NCBI GenBank assembly: GCA_036583965.1
Contig: JAZBQD010000015.1
Location: 26,696,310 to 26,760,309 of the forward strand
Length of the DNA: 64,000 nt
Direction: 5' to 3'
Origin: Prunella strophiata
Taxonomy: Eukaryota > Chordata > Aves > Passeriformes > Prunellidae
A program made the translations under genes and the position numbers. Of this stretch, positions 1 to 30,229 are shown in pieces. The notes beneath the pieces were generated by a model. It was not told the DNA's origin. It did no database searches and worked only from the letters and a program-made list of their open reading frames with translations. Numbering within the stretch: the first letter of the stretch is position 1; each line of letters opens with the position of its first letter.

Positions 1-1660
1 TATTTCAGTATGGCCATGGAATTTTATAGAAAAAGAGCAATGTGTATTCTTCTGGGCAATACTCAAATTCCTAAATCCAGCAACTGTTCTGCAAGTGCTA
101 CACCATTCATTGCATCGAATTCCTCCTTTTCTACAGCAAATGAGGGATTGGCTGTCTCACATTTAGCATCTTCTTCAACACAAATGTTGACTTATTCCCA
201 GATCCAAGAGAATTCAGGATTTTCTGAAAAAGAATGCTCTCATTAAATGACCCCTTTTGGAAAGGGACTCACACAGCTGAGCTGAATTAGCATTATAAAA
301 GCAATCCCACATATGGTATTGCCCATCCCCTGAATATGACTCACTGATGTTCTCTTAATTCAGACTTTCTTTTGCCTGAGTGTTTTAGAATACTAAATCA
401 CAAAGAAGCAAATACACTATTAAATTTATAAAGATTTCTTATTGTTGCTGGCTCATTCCACATCTCCAAGTAGTAAGCATAAAGGAATAGAATTCAAATT
501 TATAACTCATGTTAGCTACTCTGGCCAAGAGCAATTCAATATTTTAACATCATAGCTTGTTTCACTTGGTCTCAGCTGCTTTCCTACTTGAATATATCTC
601 AGAAAATGGTATATGGAAGTGCAACTTTTATTACTAGACTACATCAGACATTTATTTATATTTTTAGGTTTTTTTAATCTTTGGCTTCATAATTCTTTTC
701 TGCTTATGCATATTTGCATGTTTCAGAACTTCAGCCTTACAACAAGTAAAGATAGAATGTGTATAATTTTTTATCAATACTGTACTGACTGGTCCATTTT
801 ACATGTAATTTCCCTATCTGTTTTTGTAGGTTTCTAACACAATATTTGTATGTATGTCTGCATTACCTTTCTTTTTTATTTTTCTTTTGTTCTTTATCTC
901 CTTAAAAAGACAATTTAAAATACAAAATTATTATCAGTATTATTTTAAAAATTACTTGTAATTATACAACATGCTAATGTCCACGTGTGCTGACTGCTTT
1001 ACAAAAAAATAAAATCGCTTGGAGGCAAACCCCAGCAATTGTACAGAAGAAAGAAAAACCCCAGCAATTATTTGTTTTACTTCCCTTTTCATAGTGTTAA
1101 CTGTGATTCCAATCAAAAGATGATCAGCTAATAATGAAGAGCTTTGATGTGGTGATATTTGGTTGGAACCTCTGGGTTAATAGAGGAGGATGTATGAGGA
1201 GTTGCCTGTAGCTGCTAGGCCATGAGTTGTTCATACCTCTCAACTTCTGCTCTTAAGTTTGCTACATGCACTGTGGATATTGGTAAGGTTCCCTACATCT
1301 CAGTTTCCACATATGCCAAACCAGAAACAGCTGTGTTGTTTAACAACTACAGGTCAAAGAGCATTCACTTGGGATCTTCTCTCTGTATCACAGTTAGAAG
1401 TTATTCTTGTCATTGTCCTCTATGACTTATTTCAAGTGATGGGGGATCCTGGGCATTCCCAGTTCTTACTTGGCTTGATTTGGAGGGATAAGAACTGTAT
1501 CTGCTTCAGGAACTTTGAAGAGGTTTCTATTTTTGCTTTGGAATAGGAAATGAAACATTTTAAAATTATCAGGTTTGGATAGGCTTTATCCTACAGGTTT
1601 AAAGGCACTGGTGAAGAGTTGGACTGTTAATGTTGATTTTCAGTAAGTCTTGCTCCACAG
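1..1660. other. AT-rich DNA left of the ATAD2-like exons
   Basis: No confident gene or repeat was recognised. On the minus strand, 66-191 is open for 42 codons of protein-like composition but is closed by stops on both sides. Upstream ATAD2-like exons were looked for and not found. Confidence 0.4.
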
Positions 1661-1664
1661 GGGA

Positions 1665-1990
1665 AATTTCAGGAGTGCAAAGGAAAGGTAACATGCCAAT
1701 ATTTAAACAAAATAAAAGAAATGAACCAGGAAATTATAGACTTGTCAGTGTCACATAATTCCTTGGAAAAAGTAATGGAACAGATAACACAAAACTGAAT
1801 TAATAATTAATTAAAAGTGAGTAGCAGAATTAATGCCAGGTCATTTGTATTTATGGAAAATAATCCTATCAAACCAGTTTCACATACTGTAGTATAGGTT
1901 GGGATAAAAGCTGAAGAAAAGGTGATTTTGAGGTCCATCAAAGCTGCAGACTTGACAAAGTAGTTGCACCACTACAAATCAATCTGTTTT
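1665..1990 (+). mobile_element. Old CR1 fragment, ORF2 part
   Basis: The stretch resembles the CR1 segment for the early reverse transcriptase domain: AATTATAGACTTGTCAGTGT followed by a CCTTGGAAAAAGTAATGGAA-like string, as in the NYRPVSL...KVMEQI block of CR1. It is heavily mutated and no open frame remains. Confidence 0.55.
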
Positions 1991-2189
1991 GTTTGGCAAA
2001 TTTAAAACTGACTAGGGTTTTTCATCATCTTGCAAAGCTACTTAAATAAGCCCTGTTAGCAAGCCTTGTGTGCACAATACTGGCTAGGGATTTTCTCCTT
2101 TTGACAACAGGAAGAGGTATTGTGCCTGGCAGTAAGAGATAAATGCGTTTAGGCTGAGACTTCCCTACATGCCACCACATACACAGCGT

Positions 2190-2375
2190 GTCTTTAGTGT
2201 GAGGGTGGTGAGGCACTGGAACAGGCTGTTCAGAGAAGCTGTGGATGCCCCATTGTAGGCCAGCTAGGATGGGGCCACTTGCTTTAGTGAAAGGGGTCCC
2301 TGCTCACGGCAGAGACGCTGAAATCAAATGATCTTTAAAGGTTCCCACCAACTCAAACCGTTCCACGATTCCGTA
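2190..2375 (+). mobile_element. CR1 3' end fragment
   Basis: The text GGCACTGGAACAGGCTGTTC, GAAGCTGTGGATGCCCCAT and AATGATCTTTAAAGGTTCCC, ending near CGTTCCACGATTC, is the standard CR1 3' untranslated end on the plus strand. It may belong to the same copy as the ORF2 piece just upstream. Confidence 0.85.
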
Positions 2376-4635
2376 ATTGCTGAAGCTCTAGGCTGCAAGT
2401 GGGACTTTGTATAGTGGAGTCCCACCAGGCCTGGGCGTGGCCAAGCCTGGAACTTTGGAGAGGGGCTGTTGCTCAGCAACCTCACAGCCTTTCTGTAAAC
2501 ATTCCACAGCAGTTGGCACATAGGGTCCCTCTCTTTTACTCTGCCTGCGTGGGTATGTCCTGTCATTATTGTTAAAGTGCTAGTTTATGTAAAGTGTTAG
2601 ACTTTGTGCTTTGCAGCCAAGCTCTTGAACCTGAACTTTTTTTGGCAACAGGTTCTTGAGGTTGTTTAAGACTTCAGAGTATGTTCAGAAGGATGTATTT
2701 GGCAGGTGTTTAATGTGTAAAGAATTTGGGCACAGCTAATGTTTGAATTGACTACTGGTGTCCTCATTTTGGATTGCCTGTTGCAGAGAGATCATCACAC
2801 CTGAGCCTCTGTTCTGTGTGGGCTGGTTCTAATGCTCCAAAACAGTCACTTTATGTTGTGACTTACAGTAGATTAAACTTTTCCTCTAAATCAGTTTTCT
2901 TGGCATCAGAAGCACCTTAATTTTTAATTAACTTTTCTTTCATGCTTAAAACTAATTTTATAATGCTAGGTCGAGTTAAGACATGGTGGAAAGTTGGATA
3001 CAAACTGAAGCAGTCCTAGTGTTTCTGTCTGTGTGTCTGTATCTTAATTCTCTTTGTGAAGCCCACACTGACATTGTTTTCAGAAAGGTTTGCAAAGTGT
3101 AACAGCAATGAGATGTTTTTTTCTACCATATACAGTCTTAGAAAATCAGTGTAAGACCTTAATTCCAGTTACAAGAAGAATAAGCAATGTTAAGAGTTGA
3201 AGTTGATGGTCCTTGCTGCTTCCTTCCAACACACTATGTGAGTCTTGTCTGAGGAAGGCTGTGAACTAAAAATTATTTAATGCTATAATGCAGAGCAACC
3301 TAAGTGTGATGACAAACTTCCATTAATTTCTTTCTGTTGTCTCAATATGATATTCAGAATTCGTTTTGTAATTGCTAAATTAGATTTTTTTTATTGTGTT
3401 CAGAAAGAGAGGAAAATAAACCTGAAAGTGGTGTATGTTTGCAAATGTTTAACCACTTGTTCTTAAATCTCTCTGTAAAAAGGTAAAATTTTGGACCTAA
3501 TTTTAAGTAGTGTTGAAAAACTTGGTTGGAGGTCAATGGCTTGCTTTGTGCACACTGTATTGAAATGTCATACTGGTTATGTGTGCTGGTTTCAATTAGG
3601 TTTTTTGTACTTGGCTATCTGTGCTATTACATATCAACTCTGTGTCTTAGTACTTCAGAAGTAGTCTTGCAAAAAAAGTGGATGCTGGGGACAAGACTGG
3701 TAGGGTATTTCATGTAGAGAAATTATTTAGTTGTATTTTTAATTTAGCTCAACAAACTTCTTCCAAAGCACAGTTTATTCTAGAAAACTATTTATTTTTG
3801 CTCTCCAACTATAGTTTAAGACCTTATAGTCATGTCACATCTACACTCTAAGGGTGGAAAAATATCTTCTTCAGAAGAAACTCAAAAATAGCAGTGAAAT
3901 GCTGCAATACATGCCATAAACTATGCTTTCTGAATTGCCTTATGACTTTTGAATGGACTCTGCTTATGAATAGCTGTTTCAGGGCTTGAGTTTTCACTTC
4001 AAATCTTACTAAAAACTGATGAGTGCTTTATCTGTGTTTGTTTTTTTGCCAACCTTGCCTGTGAGCTCTAGTCCTCTGTTGTGAGAGGAAGTCATGTTAA
4101 AATTATATTCAGCAGCCAAATTCCCTCTTAGTTTTCCTCTATTAAGTTAGTTCACTGTCCTTTTGAATGACAGGTGCTTTGTTTTTTGAACATCATCCTA
4201 GCCTGCTTTGATAGGTCTTTTTTGTTTAGATCTGAATTACTTTATGTTTTATTTGGTTTGTTTGTTTGTTTGTTTTTAATGAAATCAGATTTTTCCATAG
4301 TACGTTGTTTATCATCTCCCAAATGCCAGGATGATTTTTTTTTTTTTTTTTGTCTGCTAGGAATTGCTTTGTCCTAGGTTCTGCTACACTCTTGGATTAT
4401 TTACCTGGGATTAATTGATGCACTATTTTTTGCATCTGGTGAAGTGTTTAACTATCACGTGTACTAAACCCTATTTTAGAGCAGAAATACTTGTTATTAA
4501 TCCTGGATACCTCCTGTGCCTAATTTAATCTTTTGTGTGTATGGAGTGCCTTGAAAATGTTGCTATGTAAGTACCAAATATGCCCATAGGTTTTTTGCAT
4601 ATTTCTGACTGATCTTTCTTGTTTCTCTTAATTAG
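2376..4635. other. No gene recognised; AT-rich
   Basis: The stretch contains a T-run near 4332-4350 and a (GTTT)n patch near 4257-4276. The exon coding for the MRELEDLG-type segment expected upstream of exon 1 was not seen here. Confidence 0.4.
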
Positions 4636-22244
<17,609 letters not shown>

Positions 22245-22332
22245 TACTTGACTTCAGTATACTTGGCATAGTCTAATGTATGGCTCCCAAATAGATAAGT
22301 TATATTTTGCATTTCTCACTAATTGCAACAGC

Positions 22333-22846
22333 TGTAGGAAAGAAGAACAGAAGAAAGAAGCTAAGTACATAACTGAAACCAGACATAACACAGTGCTGAA
22401 CCAGCGACACTTGGTGAAATGACCAATATATGGTCAGATTATGAGGAACAAAACAAGGCAAAATTATTCAATTAGGTAATTCCAGAAGTATCATGCCCAA
22501 TGGATCAAGAAAGGATCTGTCTGAAGAAGGGAAAGCATCAGCTGAAGAAAAGTAGGCACCAGCTTGAAAGAAGATTGAGCATGTGGGCTAATTAGCATAT
22601 GAAGCAAGAAAATCATTCAACCAATAGAAGATTGAATATTAATCAAGAGGAATACTGTGTAATTGGGAGCCAATCAACATTAGTGTCAACATAGTGTCTG
22701 GAAAGTTTTGATACTCAGTATGCCGGCATTGTGGATTTACTGCCTACCACCCTTTTCTGCACAGAACTGAAAATAAATCAAATACCTCTACTTTGTGTGG
22801 ATCAGCCTTTTGCACACTGGGTGAAAGAACCCATTTCGGGACAACA
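22333..22846 (+). mobile_element. Probable solo LTR of an endogenous retrovirus
   Basis: The stretch starts TGTAGGAAAG and ends CATTTCGGGACA or three bases later. It carries AATAAA at 22772-22777 about 70 bases before its end, followed by a GTGTGGATCAGCCTTTTGC region and GGTGAAAGAACCCATTTC, typical of the R-U5 end of avian LTRs. Flanks ACAGC (22328-22332) and ACAGT (22844-22848) differ by one base and could be a 5-base target duplication. No retroviral genes lie next to it. Confidence 0.6.
22772..22777 (+). promoter_or_regulatory. Candidate poly(A) signal of the ATAD2-like gene
   Basis: AATAAA lies about 530 bases after the stop codon, inside the probable LTR. A GT/T-rich stretch follows. 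It may terminate the ATAD2-like transcript. Confidence 0.45.
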
Positions 22847-22971
22847 GTGTTTTCTTTTCAAGAGAACAGCATGGAATTCTTCTAAAGTGTATTGATTCTG
22901 TTGATTCTGATTCCTGCTGTTGTCTCAAACCTTCCAAACATTTTTTATCACTGGAAGACACTGGAACAGAC

Positions 22972-22992
22972 TTTTTTTTTTTTTTTTTTTTT
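22972..22992. repeat. Poly(T) run
   Basis: A T tract of about 21 bases shortly after the probable LTR, followed by a somewhat GC-richer, unrecognised 300 bases. Confidence 0.85.
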
Positions 22993-22999
22993 CTTCAAG

Positions 23000-24180
23000 T
23001 TTATTTCTTGTGAAGAGAAGCTGAGAGGCCAGGAGGAAGACACAGGGTATCATTCCCACTTGTGACTCTGGCTGCCCTGTCCCCTCATAGGGATGGGTTG
23101 GGAGGCACTGAGTGCCCTGGGGGGTGCAGGGCTGGCAGGCTGGGGCAGCACTGCCACCTCAACTGTGGTGTGGCCACCTCCAGGTCTCCAGCTCTGAGTT
23201 CATCCCCTTGGGTCCTTCTCTCTCAGTAGCTGACACATCTGGATGTGCTGGTTTGCTGGTTTATTTGTTCTTCCTGTTTATTTTGATTCAGTTTCTTACC
23301 TGAAAAGTTATCTTATGAAGATAACTAACTTAGACACTGCTTTGGTTTTATTTTAATAATGGTCACACAGAGAGTGTTCATATTTTGATGACAAAAAGAC
23401 ATCAGGACCAGCAGTTGACACAAAATATATATAACCTCTGAGTGCATTTTAGCTGGCCTGAAATACCTGTGAAATACTCTTTAGTCAAGTGTTCATATGT
23501 TCTACTTTAGATGCTTTAAAAACAAAACTGTTTAGAAATTGGGACTCATTTGTGCTTAATTAAAGCTCATAATCTAAGCTGGTGAAAATGTTACTTATGT
23601 TTTTTGTAATCTTGGTCTACCTTAGTAAAAAAGAGACAACTTACATGACTATAAAGGATATCATGTAGCCCATGCTTTCTGCATCTCAGTGTCGCTACTT
23701 CAGTGACTGGATCATTCAACTTGCAGGAGTTCAGTGTTTTTAACATAGCTTTCAAAAGCTGAAATTCTTCTCTTATCTTTCCAAGTCAGGCTCTTCTTTC
23801 CAGACTGTCTTGCATTTCCATAGGAAACACAGACCAAATCCAGCTCAGAAATTATCTGCCTTGCCTTGGAGCAAGGTTTGTCTTGGACTCTATTTCCTTC
23901 CCAAGGAACACTTTCAGGAGTTTCAGCTGCATGGATTAGGGGTTTTTTTGGGTTCTCTTTATCCATCAGTTTCAAAACTACTGAAATAAGAAAGAAGAAA
24001 TCCTCGGGGTGGTGGATTGATGTTTTTTGTGGCTTTTTTCCTTTCAAAGGATTGTGGAATCTGCTTTAAAATTGCTGCTTTACCATGACCAAGGCAGTGA
24101 CAGTTTTTTTTGCAGAATGCCATGGGAGACAGTATGAAAGATTTTGCTAATGTTCAGTAGAAAACATCCACAGTCTTCCC
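23000..24180. other. No gene recognised
   Basis: A short GC-richer stretch at 23080-23230 is followed by ordinary AT-rich sequence. Open frames here are short and show no family resemblance. Confidence 0.4.
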
Positions 24181-24189
24181 CTCATTTAG

Positions 24190-24880
24190 CAAGCATGAGC
24201 ACCATGTTGTAAAAGGAGATCAAGCTGATCAAGCAGCACCTACCTTTCATAAACTCATGCTGGCTGAGCCTGAGCCCATGGTTGTGTCTATGTTCCGTGT
24301 GGTGGCACTCAAGGTCCTCTGGCACCAAGGTCAGACCTTCCCTGGCACCAAGGTCAGACTGAAAGGCCTGTAGCTTCTGGGATACTCTTTCCAACCCTTC
24401 TTGTAGATGGATGTTACATTTGTTAGCTTCCAATCAACTGGGACCTCTCCAGTTAATCAGGGCTGCTGGTAAATGATTGAAAGTTCTTCTGCTAGCTCCC
24501 TCAGTACCCTTGGGTGGATCCCATTAGAGCCCATAGATTTATGGGTGTTTTAAGTGATGTAGCAGATTACTAACCATTTCCTCCTGAATTATATGGGCTC
24601 TATTCTAATTCCAGTCTCTGTCTTTCAGGGTAGGGGGATGAGTACCCTGAGGTCTGCTGTCTCTGTGTTTCCTTTTGTGTCAAGTAAAAGACAGAGATTC
24701 TCCACAGCTCTCATTTGTTGCTGATATATTTGTAAAAACATTTTCTCTTTCCTTTTATGGCCCTAGCAAAGTTGTACTTGAACTTTGGCCTTTTAATTTT
24801 CTCCCTGTATAACCTCCTCACATGTTTGCAGTCTTTGTGTACTTCACACTTCTGTCATCTCCATCATTGACTTATGTCTT
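24190..24880 (-). mobile_element. Old CR1 fragment
   Basis: Plus-strand text such as TAAACTCATGCTGGCTGAGC, GGGTGGATCCCATTAGAGCC, AGCAAAGTTGTACTTGAACT and GTATAACCTCCTCACATG is the reverse complement of the endonuclease-to-RT part of CR1. It is strongly diverged. An 18-base CTGGCACCAAGGTCAGAC string is duplicated at 24319 and 24342. Confidence 0.7.
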
Positions 24881-26061
24881 AGTAATGTCTTAGTACCATG
24901 GAGAAGCAAAAGAATCTACTCTGGTTTCTGCCACTTTCAGCATTAGATTTAGTTTGGTGTACTTGTAATGACACTTTGGATTCTAAAATTAGTAAGCCCA
25001 GGCCCATTGTCATCAGAGGTTTCCTCACATAGTAAATGTGAATAGTATCATCCTCCTTGCAGAAACACTGATATGAACAAGATCAACAGCCATGAAAATG
25101 TCTATCTTCAGTTCCCTTTGGGTTTCTGTGAATAAATGCCATCCTTCTGAAAGACATCTTTTAATGTTCCTCTCAATGCTGTTATAAATGGAAGAGATAC
25201 AGGAGAAAAACTCTCCTAATTAGATTTTACTCCCAGGAGTAAAGGTGGCTTTCTGCTGCTTTAAGGGTATAGAAGTTTGGCAGAACACAAACACCCTTGT
25301 GTCTCAGCTGTCCTCAGAAGGGCTGGGTACAGTTGTACTTAAATTCTGATTAGAGTCAATATACATTGTTCACATAAATTTTGCTCTTGCTTCTTTTCTG
25401 AGGAATTTTTCTCTGACAACGCTGAATTTTTCAGTGAACACTGTCTAAGATCAATGAGAAAAACATGGCATCCAGTTTTAGACTCTAACTTTGACAAAAG
25501 CATGGAAATACTAAAGGCAAAACGTCAGTTGACATTTTATGAGTTATTCTATTTCTATGTGTTCAATTCCTGTTCAATTTATGCAATGAAAAGAGAAAGA
25601 ATGCACAATGAGTCATGTCATGGCAAATCTACAGCTAAAAGTCCACAAGGGAATATGAGTATGTTAATGTCAGTACCAGTGTATTAAAACCAGAATCACT
25701 CTTCTTAGTAAAAGACTGCTTGCATAAAACCTCTGTATTTCTTCACAGCTCCTTTGAGATCTCCCCTCCTCTTTGGTCACTGAGATACTATTTGCCCTAT
25801 GGAGCATCAAGGCTGTGGTTAGGAAATGTCTGTCCTTTGAGAACTGTGTGTGTATGGTATGCAGCAGACTCAGAGTCTCCTTGAGTCCTCCTTGGGGCCC
25901 ACAGGCTTTTCTTTTGCATGATGTAGAGCACCAGATTATAAACCCGATAAACCTCCCCAGTCTTGGGGAAGTGTACAATGCAATGCAATGTAAGATTTGT
26001 GTTCAATACTTCTAATTCTGCAATCCTTTTCTCCTTTCCTCTGTCATCTTTCTTAATTTAG

Positions 26062-26111
26062 CCAGTTGGCAAAACCAAAATTGGGTCCAAAAAAGGAAGA
26101 CTATAAAGAAG
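26062..26111 (+). CDS. Possible exon of an unidentified gene
   Basis: The 50 bases follow TTCTTAATTTAG and end GAAG|GTAAGTA, a strong donor. One frame reads QLAKPKLGPKKEDYKE, lysine-rich and stop-free. The donor lies in a 22-base tandem duplication (26111-26132 and 26133-26152), so a second identical donor follows 22 bases later. Function unknown. It may be a chance exon. Confidence 0.3.
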
Positions 26112-27478
26112 GTAAGTATTAGTAATCCCTGAGGTAAGTATTAGTAATCCCTTTTTAGCCTGGTTTCTGGGAAGGATTGCATTTGGTCACTTTGTCTATT
26201 TTGCCTATTTAACTTGGCCCCAAAAACTTCTGAGCTCATCAGTCAAATTCAGCTGAAGTTTTGAGGCTACCACAAACATAATGAATTTCCTTGGAGTTTC
26301 ACGAAAAGATGTCAGTGCAAACAGGAGGGGATGCTATTGATTCCTTTAATGGTTGGGAAGGATGCAGTGTGAATTCCTGCCTGCTCTTAGGCAGGAATCT
26401 TTAGAGATTCCTGATCTTTAGAGAATCTGATCTTTAGCTCGGGTTTTTTTGTGACATGGATTTTTTGGAGTCTGCAGGACAAAGATTAACTGTAAATCAT
26501 TCTTGAAGAATGAAGAAATACTGCAGTATTGTAACACATGAAAATTAATTTGGCCATAAGATGCACAAACCCACTGATGTGGGGTAGTTGAACATATTAC
26601 CTTGGAACCAAAATGCTGTACTGAGTACACAAGCAGGCCTAGTGCCATGAGGCTGCTTGCTGGAAGCTGGCAAAATCCAGTAGTTCCAGGCAGCATCCTG
26701 CCAATTGTGGGCTGAATGTAGAAATGGGCCTGAAATGCCCTTTGTGTGTAGTAACTCAAGTTCTGCTTGTGCAATATAAATAGTTATTTACTGAGCTCAC
26801 AATTAGTTTTATATTTGGAATTATGAGGTCAAAGACTAGCTGCACTTAAACTAACATGGTGATGTATCTATTACTTTGTTGTTTCCACTTTTCCAGACAG
26901 AAAGTAATAATATATCTGGAATAAATTTGACTCTTCATGGAACAGAAGTTGAGTGTTTGTTGTCATCAGATTGGCTTTCCAGTCTATTAAAAAGTTGCTG
27001 GACAATCAGGCTTTTAAATAGGCAGTTTAGGCTTAAGTACTTTAAGTTCAATGCTGTGGTCATGACAATGACTATCAATTCAGTATTTAAAGGAAAAAAA
27101 CTCCATCCACTGTAGATATTTTTACATTTTGGTAGAGCAACAGTCAAATAAAGGGAAAAACATACTTTCTGTCTCAAAGACTTTATACAGCATTATACTT
27201 TAGTCACCAGAACTGTGAAGACCAGAGCTATCACAAAAGCTACTGGAAAAAAATATATTCAGAAATCAGGAGAATAACTTATTTCTCCCATTTCTCCTTA
27301 ATCCCTTTTTGCAACAAGTTAATTGCAGACTTTGCCATTGTTTCCAACAGAAATTTCTGTTGAAGCTCTTTCTGTTGATGTTTAGACCTTTCTGTTATGC
27401 AGCACACTTTGACAGCTCTAGCTTTTTCCCCTGAATTTTCTAATAATATCAACTTGTGGTCTTGAGGTCATTCTAAGG

Positions 27479-27510
27479 GAAAAAAAAAAAGAAAAAGAAA
27501 AAGAAAAAAG
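27479..27510. repeat. A-rich (AAAAAG)n microsatellite
   Basis: An A run followed by four AAAAAG-like units, about 30 bases upstream of a possible exon. Confidence 0.8.
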
Positions 27511-27540
27511 ATTGTGGCTTTGTTTTGAATTGCCTTTCAG

Positions 27541-27577
27541 AAGCTACTGAGGGAAAAAACACAACATCTGCCAAAAT
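27541..27577 (+). CDS. Possible small exon of an unidentified gene
   Basis: The segment follows TTGCCTTTCAG and ends AAAAT|GTGAGT. In the phase left by the segment at 26062 it reads EATEGKNTTSAK. Only splice sites and an open frame support it. It does not join the 34442 exon in phase, so other exons would be needed between them. Confidence 0.22.
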
Positions 27578-28599
27578 GTGAGTTTTATCATTTCAGTCTT
27601 TCCTCATCTGCAGTCTATCCTTGCTGCAGTCAGTGGTTGCACTAGTTCAGCAGAATTGCTGCAGCAAGTACATGCAAAATATCAAAAGTCACCCAAATGT
27701 GAAAACACTCAGGACATTGAATTACAGTCTTCAGTTTTGTCTCCAGCATAAGAAGTTTTCAAATTTGCTGTCAGAAATGGCATCTCCTCTGGGTATTCAT
27801 TGTCATGCTTGCTATCCTATACTTTTTGCTTGATGAAGTTTGTTGTTCCACTTATAGACAGGCCTTAGTACATGTTCTGATGTCTGAAAATGCATTTCTA
27901 AAAGTATTTCCTCTCTGAATTTGTCTCCCTTCACTTTCTGGATTGATTTTGCCTTTTTAAAAAAAATTTCTGTTATTGAATTTCTGTTCACCATATATAT
28001 ATTATTAGACTGACCAAGACATTTCAAAACCTGCCCTGGTGGCAAGGGGAAATCTTCACTAAAATTAAGGGGTTTTAAAGTGTGTTTAATGTGATTCTTT
28101 CTTCATTTTCTCTAAAGTGACCTCTGTCAGCATTCTCTGAGGACACATGAAACTGGACTTAGTATCTGAAATTCAATCACACAAAGGAAGTAATGCAGAT
28201 TTCTTGTATGGTGAAATGGGGAATTTTCTTTTGGACTGCATAAATTATATTCCAAGTTAGGTCACAGTGTCACTCTAAGCAGTTATTCTCAGCCACTTGT
28301 TTGCCAAGGCTTCTAGCACCTGTTCCAAAGCACTAATTCCCAGACTTCTAAGTCCTGGAGATGACTTGCATTTCTTGTTTTGGATGGGTGATACAAAAAT
28401 TCATATTTCATTGTTTGAGTCCAGATTATTCAATGTGCCTTGTAGCAGCTGGTATCAGGTTCATAACCTTACCTGGGATCTTGCTGAAGTGCATCCAGCC
28501 GCTGATTTTGTCACAGTATTTCTGCTAAAAATATTGATCATGTAATGCAGACAGAGAGTGAGTTTTTGGAAAGGTAACTCAGCATCATGTGGAGATGCC

Positions 28600-30200
28600 T
28601 GAAAAAGTTTTAAGTTACCTGTTACCATGATTTCTGCATGGTCAATGGTGCCATTTAGCTATCTTCCACTGAAAGCCACACAAACCAGCACTTCAGGTAG
28701 GGGGTGTGAGCAGCAGCCCTCAAAGGCAAGGGTATATCTCAGATAACAGTTCCTTTTCTGTCTGGTCTAGTGGAAGCATCTCCCTTCACCCAAGGTTAAT
28801 GAAACAGTCTTTGATTAAATGCTGAAAGTCTGTCATCAGAGAAGTCCTTTAACAACTAGGTGAGGGTAGAAGAGAAAGTCACTTTTCAGCTGTACTGGGA
28901 GCAGAGAAGCCTCCCTTCCTGTCTGGTATCTCTCTTCACTATCAGGAAAGACCACTGATTTATGTATTAGTCCTTGCAGCATTTAGCTGTGCTTTAGTCT
29001 CAGGTGCTGTAGACACTTAATACACGGGTAAAAGACTTTCCCAACCTCCCCATACCTTTCCAGCCACTTCAGCTGAAATCTGGGTGGATACTGGTACTTG
29101 CATCTTCCTTATCAGTGACTTTGAGGGCCAGGCAGCATTCATCTGCACCAAGATGGTAGTGGAGCCCTGTGAGAGGGGCTTTTCCTCACACCAGTGAAAG
29201 GCTCAGGAACCAGCAGCTCCAGGTAAATCCTGCCATTACCGTGGCTGATCCCATCCCCTGTACATTTATTATGAGAAATGTAATTTTCCTGTTTGTGCTA
29301 TAACATCAGCTGAGGTGCTCTAACAGGCTGACAAATGAAAGGTTAATTCCTTCAGAGTCAGAAGGCTTTTATGCTCCAGACCCAAACTGGAGTAAGGTGA
29401 ATTATATACTGTATGGTGAATTAAATACTATATTATGAACTGTATACTAGCAGTACAAAACAGAGAACAGTGATCTGGCAGAGGAACAGGCAGAAACAAA
29501 CCTGCAGGTAGCTGCAGAGTGATGCTGAATCAGTGAATAGCTAGTCTGTGAGATGATCTGAAACACATGAAAATTGAGAAGCTGGGAGATGTGTAGGAAA
29601 GCAGCATTCATCTTTGTCTGCTGAATTTCAATACAGTTTAAGAAATCTTCCTCAAATAAAAAGTACTAATTTGAGTTTGCAAATCCAACTTTAAATTAAA
29701 GTAGGACTATAATGAGGCTTGCTGCAATCCCAGTGAAAGCAATGGCTCCCATTATCATAGCAGGGTTTTATTTCTCTATTGGCTTGAATAATATATAAGA
29801 TTGAAGGGTCTTGTTTGAACTTTCATTTCACATAAATGTTAATGCCTTTAAGAACACCCTGCCTACATTTTAACTCCTTGAAGATCCTTTGAGTGTGTTT
29901 TTCTTAAGTTTCCCAGACATTCTTATTAAATTTATTAAACTGCATCTCTTAGAACATTTTCACATGTTAAAAAGAAAAACTTGTCCCTTTACACTGTATT
30001 GATCCAAATAATATTATTTAAAATTAATCTACTGCTGTAGTCTTTCTAACACCAAAACTGATCCCTTGAAAATTTCCTTTAATGTATTTTTTGAGACTTT
30101 TCTGTTGTTTTCCTCTTACTGTACTTGCACATAGCATCTCTTCTTTCCAGTCTCTTTCTTTGTGCACTGAAAACTCTCAGTAACTGCTGCAGTGTTTAGT
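28600..30200. other. No gene recognised
   Basis: A mixed stretch with a few GC-richer patches (28680-29260). No splice-supported exons or known repeats were identified. Part may be decayed retroviral sequence belonging to the pol remnant to its right. Confidence 0.35.
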
Positions 30201-30229
30201 ACTCTGCCACTGCTCTTGCACATCCTCAT

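Noticed and set aside
26418..26774. 118-codon minus-strand frame
   Set aside because: No motif, no splice context and no conserved-looking composition; length is within chance for a 64-kb window.
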